64,000 nt of DNA. Origin: Chloroflexota bacterium. Its GTDB lineage: Bacteria; Chloroflexota; Dehalococcoidia; Tepidiformales; Tepidiformaceae. Where the stretch lies: assembly GCA_016234445.1 (NCBI GenBank), contig JACRBT010000018.1, positions 1 through 64,000 on the forward strand, read 5' to 3'. The notes under the pieces were generated by a model. That model was not told the origin of the DNA. It worked only from the letters and a program-made list of their open reading frames with translations, and did not search any database. The number at the start of each line of letters is the position of its first letter. Within the stretch, counting starts at the first letter, position 1. A program made the translations under genes and the position numbers. Below, in pieces: positions 59,051 to 64,000 of the stretch.

Positions 59051-59058
59051 CCCTCATC

Positions 59059-60633
59059 GTGCCCGGCCTCATCCTCCGCAATGCCCGCATCTGGACCGGC
59101 TTCCCCGGGGCGCCCCCGGCCGACTGTGCCGCGGTCGAAGACGGTGTCTTTCGCTTCGTTGGCCGCGCCGCCGACGTGAACCCTCGCCCCGGCATGGCGG
59201 CCATCGACGCCGGCGGGCGGCTGGTCGTACCGGGCCTGACCGACTCCCACATTCACCTCCGCCACACGGGCATGGCGATGTCGGGCGTCGACCTCAAGGG
59301 CGTCCCCTCGGTCGAAGAGGCGTGCCGGCGAGTGGCAGCCCGCGCTGCGTCCCTGCCGCCCGGAACATGGATACAGGGAGCCGGCTGGGACCAGAACGAC
59401 TTCCCCGGCCGCGCCTTCCCGGACCGTGCGGCCCTCGATAAGGCTGCGCCGGGCCACCCGGTCGTGCTTACGCACACGTCAGGGCACTGCACCTGGGTGA
59501 ACAGCCTGGCCCTCCGTGGGGCCGGGATCACCGCGTCCACGGCCGCGCCCGCCGGCGGCGCGATCGACCTCGACGCCGGCGGCGAGCCTTCCGGGATCCT
59601 CCGCGACAACGCCTCGCAGCTGGTCTACACGGCGATCCCGCGGCCGACGGATGCCGAGGTGGTCTCGGCGATCGCCGCCGCGGCCCGGCACGCCAACTCC
59701 CGGGGCCTGACGGGGGTCCACGCGATGGACGTCTCGGCCGCCGAGCTGGGGGCGTTAAGAGCCCTGGCTGCAGCCGGCAGTCTCGACCTCCGCACTTTCG
59801 CCTTCCTCAGCGCCCGCGACCTCGCGCGCTGGGACGGGACCCGCACGGGTGATGCCTTCGGACTGCTCACCATCGGCGGGGTCAAGTTCTTCGCCGATGG
59901 GGCCCTCGGCTCGCTCACGGCCTGGATGGAGGAGCCCTACGAGCGGACCGGCGGTCTCGGCTTCCCCCTCCAGCCCGTCGAAGACCTCGAAGCGGGGGTG
60001 CGCTGGTGCCTCGAACACGGCCTCGCGACCGCCGTCCACGCCATCGGCGACCGCGCGAACGCGGAGGTCGCGGGCGTTTTCGAACGAGTCGCGAGCGTGA
60101 GCCCGGCGCTGCCCCGGCGGGTCGAACACGCCCAGTTACTGGCGCCCGGCCTCGCCCGCCGTTTCGCACAGCTGGGCGTGACCGCCTCGGTCCAGCCCAT
60201 CCACGCGACCCAGGACATGGAGAAAGTCGATCTCGAATGGGGCGCAAGGGGCTGCTACGCCTACCCGTTCCGGAGCCTCCTCGCCGCCGGGGTGAACCTG
60301 GCCTTCGGTTCCGATTCCCCCGTGGAGACGCTTGACCCGCTCGTGGGCATCCACGCGGCCGTGAGCCGCCGCCGGGCGACAGGGGAACCCCCGGCAGGCT
60401 GGTATCCAGCCGAGTGTCTTCCCATCGAAGATGCGCTCGCCGCCTACACCAGCGGGCCCGCCCGCGCGCTGGGACTGGAGGCTTCGCTGGGTTCGATCGC
60501 GCCCGGCCACGCCGCTGACTTCGTGGTGCTCTCGGCTGGCGTCTTCGCCCTGCCCGACCCGATGGCGATCCTCGACGTCAACGTCGACATGACCGTCGTT
60601 GGCGGGCGGGTGGTTTTCGACCGGGCAGGATAG
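59059..60633 (+). CDS. YtcJ-like metal-dependent amidohydrolase
   Basis: A 524-residue amidohydrolase-superfamily enzyme of the YtcJ/N-substituted formamide deformylase group. Metal motif VVPGLTDSHIHLRHTGM, the strand GVKFFADGALGSLTAWMEEP with the ADG hallmark, GLATAVHAIGDRANAEVAGV, VEHAQLLAP and FGSDSPVETLDPLVGIHAAV are all typical. GTG 59059 is preferred because TATCAT precedes it; upstream in-frame codons run into the vapB promoter. Substrate unknown. Confidence 0.9.
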   Translation: MPGLILRNARIWTGFPGAPPADCAAVEDGVFRFVGRAADVNPRPGMAAIDAGGRLVVPGLTDSHIHLRHTGMAMSGVDLKGVPSVEEACRRVAARAASLPPGTWIQGAGWDQNDFPGRAFPDRAALDKAAPGHPVVLTHTSGHCTWVNSLALRGAGITASTAAPAGGAIDLDAGGEPSGILRDNASQLVYTAIPRPTDAEVVSAIAAAARHANSRGLTGVHAMDVSAAELGALRALAAAGSLDLRTFAFLSARDLARWDGTRTGDAFGLLTIGGVKFFADGALGSLTAWMEEPYERTGGLGFPLQPVEDLEAGVRWCLEHGLATAVHAIGDRANAEVAGVFERVASVSPALPRRVEHAQLLAPGLARRFAQLGVTASVQPIHATQDMEKVDLEWGARGCYAYPFRSLLAAGVNLAFGSDSPVETLDPLVGIHAAVSRRRATGEPPAGWYPAECLPIEDALAAYTSGPARALGLEASLGSIAPGHAADFVVLSAGVFALPDPMAILDVNVDMTVVGGRVVFDRAG

Positions 60634-60642
60634 CCGCGCCCG

Positions 60643-61449
60643 CTACTCCCCCGAGAGCAGCCGCGTGATCGGCTCCACCCGCTCGTCACCGGCCGCGAGG
60701 GCAACGGTGCCGGTGTCTCGCAGTTCCACGAGGCTGGCCCGGAAGTCGGCGAAGTGCCGGAGCATGACGCCCACGTGGATGTAGGCCGCGAACCCCATCG
60801 CCTGCGCTTCCGCCGGGGTGACCAGCCACGAATTCAGGAGCTGGGGGATCCCGCGGAGGTCCTCGGCGGCGCGCTCGACGGCGGCGCGGTCCTTCAGGCC
60901 GTCGACGAAGACCATGTCGGCGCCGGCTTCTCGGTAGGCCCGGGCCCGGCCGATGGCGTCGTCCCATCCGTTCGGCTGGAGCGCGTCCGTCCGCCCGATG
61001 ATGACGAGCCCTGGGTCCGTACGTGCGGCAACCGCCGCCTTCAGCTTCAGGACCATCTCGTCGCGGGGGATGACCCGTTTGCCTTCGAGGAAGCCGCAGC
61101 GCTTGGGCCACTCCTGGTCCTCGATGTGGAGCGCGGCCACGCCCGCCCGTTCGTAGCGTTCGACCGCCTGGGCGACGTTGCGTTCGTTGCCGTAGCCGGT
61201 GTCGGCGTCGGCGATGACGGGGACGCCCACGGCCGCCGCGATCCGGGCCGCGTTCGCCGACATCTCGCCGAGGCCGATCATCCCCATGTCCGGGAGACCG
61301 TAGGAGGCGGCCGTCCCGAAGCCGGTCATGTAGACCGCCCCGAACCCCGCCGCCTCCGCCAGCTTCGCCTGGACGCCGTCGAAGACGAAGGGTGCGACGA
61401 CGATGCCCCGTCCCATCAGCTCCCGCAGGCGCGCACCGGGCGAGGTCAC
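60643..61449 (-). CDS. Isocitrate lyase/PEP mutase family protein
   Basis: A 268-residue TIM-barrel lyase. Substrate and metal blocks are GAVYMTGFGTAASYGLPDMG, PVIADADTGYGNERNVAQAV, LHIEDQEWPKRCGFLEGKRV and IIGRTDALQPNG. The lyase loop that usually reads K(K/R)CGH has Phe in place of His here, so it may act on a different 2-methylisocitrate-like or oxaloacetate-like substrate. GTG 61449 overlaps the stop of the SnoaL-like gene (GTGA). Confidence 0.88.
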   Translation of the reverse strand: MTSPGARLRELMGRGIVVAPFVFDGVQAKLAEAAGFGAVYMTGFGTAASYGLPDMGMIGLGEMSANAARIAAAVGVPVIADADTGYGNERNVAQAVERYERAGVAALHIEDQEWPKRCGFLEGKRVIPRDEMVLKLKAAVAARTDPGLVIIGRTDALQPNGWDDAIGRARAYREAGADMVFVDGLKDRAAVERAAEDLRGIPQLLNSWLVTPAEAQAMGFAAYIHVGVMLRHFADFRASLVELRDTGTVALAAGDERVEPITRLLSGE

Positions 61450-61820
61450 CGGCTGAGGACCGCCGTCTGGGCCGTGTCCAGGTACTCCTCGATCCGGGTG
61501 ATCTTGCCGTCCTTTACGGTGCAGAACACCGCGGCGGGGCACTCGAGGCGCTCGCCGTTGGGGGCGATGCCGCGGAGAATGTGCTGCTGCACGAAGCCGT
61601 CGGCTGTCTCGAAGCGGCGAACCTCTTCGTAACGCCGGTCCTTCACCTTGCGGGACATCCAGGCGAGCACCCGCAGGTTCTCGTCGAGCGTTTGTTCCAC
61701 CTGGTCGAAGTTGTGCCAGACGCGGATTTCCGGGTCGTAGAGGGCGCGGACCGCCTCCACGTCGCCAGCCTGGATGGCGGCGAAGATCCGGTCGGCGACT
61801 TCGAGTGGCGATTCAGGCAT
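61446..61820 (-). CDS. SnoaL/NTF2-like protein
   Basis: A 124-residue alpha+beta barrel protein. SPLEVADRIFAAIQAGDVEA, VRALYDPEIRVWHNFDQVEQ and FCTVKDGKITRIEEYLDTAQ are typical of SnoaL-like/ketosteroid-isomerase-like folds. It may be an isomerase, hydrolase or ligand-binding protein. GGGAG precedes ATG 61820. Coupled to the lyase gene that follows. Confidence 0.85.
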   Translation of the reverse strand: MPESPLEVADRIFAAIQAGDVEAVRALYDPEIRVWHNFDQVEQTLDENLRVLAWMSRKVKDRRYEEVRRFETADGFVQQHILRGIAPNGERLECPAAVFCTVKDGKITRIEEYLDTAQTAVLSR

Positions 61821-61892
61821 GGTGGGCTCCCGGTGGGTTATCCCGGGAGTATGACCGCCGGCGCGGGCCGCTTCAAGGCGCGGCCGGCGGAC

Positions 61893-62318
61893 CTACGCGA
61901 CCAGGCCCTCCGAGCGCCGCTTCAGCCCCTCCGCCTCCATGGCCAGGTTGCGGCGGCTCACCCGGGCGATCATCGGGCGAAAGATCGACGCCATCAGCCC
62001 CGACATCTCGACCGTCAGGGTCACCCGTGAACCGGCACCGGAGGGCTCGATGACATGACCGGCAATCGTGTGCACCCCTCGGGCGCGCGACTCCCAGGTG
62101 AACGAGCGCCCCTCGTCGATTGCGGTGACGGTCCACACTGCCGGGGGCGCACCCAGGACGTCCAGCCGGGCCCGTTTGCCCGGGCCGAAGGGGCCGTCGC
62201 CGATCAGTTCCACCGTGCGGACGGAATCCGTCCACTCGGGCCAGCGGGAGACGTCCTGCAGGATGCTCCACACCACCGCGGGCGGCGCAGCGATCTCGAT
62301 GCTCCGTTCGTACCTCAC
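61893..62318 (-). CDS. SRPBCC (START-like) family protein
   Basis: A 141-residue helix-grip protein. It opens VRYERSIEIAAPPAVVWSIL, then DVSRWPEWTDSVRTVELIGD, and ends with a long helix (NLAMEAEGLKRRSEG). It probably binds a hydrophobic ligand. GTG 62318 overlaps the VOC gene stop by four bases. Confidence 0.85.
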   Translation of the reverse strand: MRYERSIEIAAPPAVVWSILQDVSRWPEWTDSVRTVELIGDGPFGPGKRARLDVLGAPPAVWTVTAIDEGRSFTWESRARGVHTIAGHVIEPSGAGSRVTLTVEMSGLMASIFRPMIARVSRRNLAMEAEGLKRRSEGLVA

Positions 62319-62686
62319 GCCTGCCCTCCTTGAGCCATCCATTCTCCGATTGCGATCTTGTTGGCGGAAGGATCCTCGACGACGAAGTTGCGAAGCCCCC
62401 ACGGCTCAAGGGTGAGTTCGTAGGTGATGTGGGCGCCGGCGTCCGCACACCGCCGGTACGCGGTCTCGACCGCCGTCACGTAGAGGTAGGCGCCCTGGGG
62501 AAGGGATGCCTCATCGCTCACCAGCGCCAGTTCGGCCCCGCCGCCCCGCATCAGCGCGAACCCCGCGCCGGCGTCCTCGTGGGCGACGCCGAATCCCAGC
62601 ACGTCGCGATAGAAAGCCACCGCGGCGGCGAGATCCCGGACGGGGAGGTTGGGGCGCATCGAGAGGAGTTCGAATCCCGTGGCCAT
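62315..62686 (-). CDS. VOC (glyoxalase/bleomycin-resistance fold) protein
   Basis: A 123-residue vicinal-oxygen-chelate protein. MRPNLPVRDLAAAVAFYRDV, LGFGVAHEDAGAGFALM, and GLRNFVVEDPSANKIAIGEW are the usual repeats. ATG 62686 has CGGAG upstream and TAGACT further up. Substrate unknown; coupled to the SRPBCC gene. Confidence 0.85.
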   Translation of the reverse strand: MATGFELLSMRPNLPVRDLAAAVAFYRDVLGFGVAHEDAGAGFALMRGGGAELALVSDEASLPQGAYLYVTAVETAYRRCADAGAHITYELTLEPWGLRNFVVEDPSANKIAIGEWMAQGGQA

Positions 62687-62780
62687 AGCGTGACTCCGAG
62701 GATCAGGATCGCAGGAGTCTACCAGCCCACCGGTGCCCGCCTCTTGACCGGTGGCCCCGTTCCCCGGACGCTCCACGCCC

Positions 62781-63992
62781 ATGAGCAAGCATCCGCTGTC
62801 CGCGTCCAGCGCCCAGGCGGCTCCGGTCGAGCAGCTGTCGGCCGAAGAGGCGCGCCTGATCGCGCTCCGTGCCCAGGGGTTGGCCGGCCAGCCGGTTGCC
62901 GGGGGAGTCGCGGGAGTGCTCCGCCGGGTCGGCGCCGTCCAGCTCGACACCATCTCCGTGCTGGCGCGGTCGCACGAACTGGTGGCCTATGCGCGGCTGG
63001 GCCCCGTGGGCCGCGACGCGGTCGAGCAGGCCCTCTGGGGGCAGCCGGCCGCCGCGGTCGAATACCACACCCACGCCAACGCCGTGATCCCCGTCGAAAC
63101 CTGGCCGTACTTCGCCTTCCGGCGGCGTGCCTGGCGGGTGCGCGCCCGGCCGGAACCGGCGGCGGCAGCTGTCGCCGAGGTCCGCGCCCGCCTCCGCGAA
63201 GGACCCCTGACCGTCAGCGAAGCCGGCGGCGGGCGGAGCAGCCCCGGCTGGTGGAACTGGTCCGAGGCGAAGCTCGCGCTGGAGTTGCTCTACCTTCGCG
63301 GCGAGGCGGTCTGCACCACCCGGCGCGCCTGGAAGCGGGTCTACGACCTCCCCGAACGGGCGCTCCCGGAATCTGCCCTCGCCGCCGACCCGTCCGACGA
63401 GGAATGCTTCCGCCACCTGGTCAGCCAGTCGGCGCGCGCGCTCGGTGTCGGCACGCGCCGGGACATCGCCGAGTACTTCCGGGTCACGCTCCCCGCGTCG
63501 ATCAACCCGCCGGGCGCCCCGGCACTCCTCGATGCAGCAATCGCCGGCGCCGGCCTCGTCGCGGTCCGCGTCGAAGGCTGGGACGCACCCGCCTTTGCGG
63601 ACCGGGCCGCACTGGCGCCGCCCAGCGTGAACGGGGTCACGCGAACGACGCTGCTCTCTCCCTTCGACTCCCTCATCTGGGAGCGCAAGCGGACCGAGCG
63701 AGTCTTCGGCTTCCCGCTGTCGCTCGAGGCGTACAAACCGAAGGCCGACCGCATCCACGGCTACTTCAGCATGCCGCTCCTCGCCGGGGGGCGCCTCGTC
63801 GGCCGCGTCGACCCCGCTCGCGAAGGCACCACCCTCGTCGCCCGCCGCGTCTCCCTCGACGACCCGGCGGCGCTCGACGCGCTTGCGGCGGCCCTCCGCG
63901 AAGCCGCCGCCTGGACCGGCTGCGAGGCCGTCCGCGTCGACGAGATGCAGCCGAAGAGCCTGCTCCCGCGGCTGCGGAAAGCACTCCGCTGA
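62781..63992 (+). CDS. YcaQ-like winged-helix DNA glycosylase family protein
   Basis: A 403-residue member of the HTH_42 family, to which the crosslink glycosylases YcaQ and AlkX/AlkZ belong. The N-terminal winged-helix part has SAEEARLIALRAQGLAGQPV, VLRRVGAVQLDTISVLARSH and ARLGPVGRDAVEQALWGQ. The C-terminal part has LLSPFDSLIWERKRTERVFG and YFSMPLLAGGRLVGRVDPAR. The stretch that in AlkZ holds the catalytic QxD is VGAVQLDTISVLARSHELVA, with QLD present. It may unhook interstrand crosslinks. It extends to 8 bases before the window end. Confidence 0.85.
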   Translation: MSKHPLSASSAQAAPVEQLSAEEARLIALRAQGLAGQPVAGGVAGVLRRVGAVQLDTISVLARSHELVAYARLGPVGRDAVEQALWGQPAAAVEYHTHANAVIPVETWPYFAFRRRAWRVRARPEPAAAAVAEVRARLREGPLTVSEAGGGRSSPGWWNWSEAKLALELLYLRGEAVCTTRRAWKRVYDLPERALPESALAADPSDEECFRHLVSQSARALGVGTRRDIAEYFRVTLPASINPPGAPALLDAAIAGAGLVAVRVEGWDAPAFADRAALAPPSVNGVTRTTLLSPFDSLIWERKRTERVFGFPLSLEAYKPKADRIHGYFSMPLLAGGRLVGRVDPAREGTTLVARRVSLDDPAALDALAAALREAAAWTGCEAVRVDEMQPKSLLPRLRKALR

Positions 63993-64000
63993 GCGGGACT

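Overview
The window is a continuous piece of a high-GC bacterial chromosome. About 67 protein genes are supported, with one tRNA. The gene content suggests Chloroflexota, perhaps a Dehalococcoidia/Tepidiformia-like lineage. Pointers are two LLM-class F420-type oxidoreductases and one PPOX F420-type oxidoreductase, a nickel superoxide dismutase with its own protease, a DUF2089/DUF4097 operon, GHMP-type galactokinase and CaiB/enoyl-CoA-type acyl-CoA genes. This assignment is inference from gene families, not from a marker search. I see no insertion sequence, prophage or CRISPR array.

Layout. 1-320: a 104-bp direct repeat pair in non-coding DNA. 321-11173: F420-type oxidoreductase, phosphodiester glycosidase-like protein, aldose epimerase, a recQ-rmuC repair pair, a secreted sugar dehydrogenase, and an MrfA/YprA-type helicase with a small membrane protein. 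11307-20269: desaturase, glycosyltransferase, kinase-like protein, GMC oxidoreductase, a methyltransferase behind a conspicuous TTGTATACAA operator, a phosphotriesterase/PPOX pair, Nudix and enoyl-CoA hydratase. 20349-28477: PAP2-type membrane enzyme, two DinB proteins, CoA transferase, HTH regulator, biotin-dependent carboxylase alpha chain, second LLM oxidoreductase and rsmE. 28497-32415: an overlapping galactoside operon (galK, nucleotidyltransferase, alpha-galactosidase). 32493-40050: DUF169, HAD, FAH, a RING-finger/SH3 membrane protein coupled to a lipoprotein, ribokinase, and an FMN reductase-Nudix-inositol phosphatase operon. 40047-43879: sodX-sodN, rpsT, a repeat-rich non-coding block, and the DUF2089/DUF4097 operon. 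44020-48146: gyrA, a CNNM/CorC transporter and tRNA-His. 48213-56364: the complete phosphate module (phoU-pstB-pstA-pstC-pstS-pstS facing phoB-phoR) with Pho-box-like direct repeats. 56315-63992: two aminoglycoside-phosphotransferase-like genes, vapBC, an amidohydrolase, a PEP-mutase-family enzyme, small alpha/beta proteins and a YcaQ-type protein.

How it works together. Transcription units are short and tightly packed, with many ATGA/GTGA/TAATG overlaps that imply translational coupling. A recurrent signal is a TAnnnT hexamer only 5-8 bases before the start codon, without a Shine-Dalgarno sequence, on both strands in at least 15 genes. This is the layout expected of leaderless mRNAs. Phosphate uptake and its two-component regulator share a divergent region carrying 7-4-7 direct repeats. 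A dispersed repeat built on CCGTACCGCGACGGGGACGG occurs at three separate loci and has no visible coding function.
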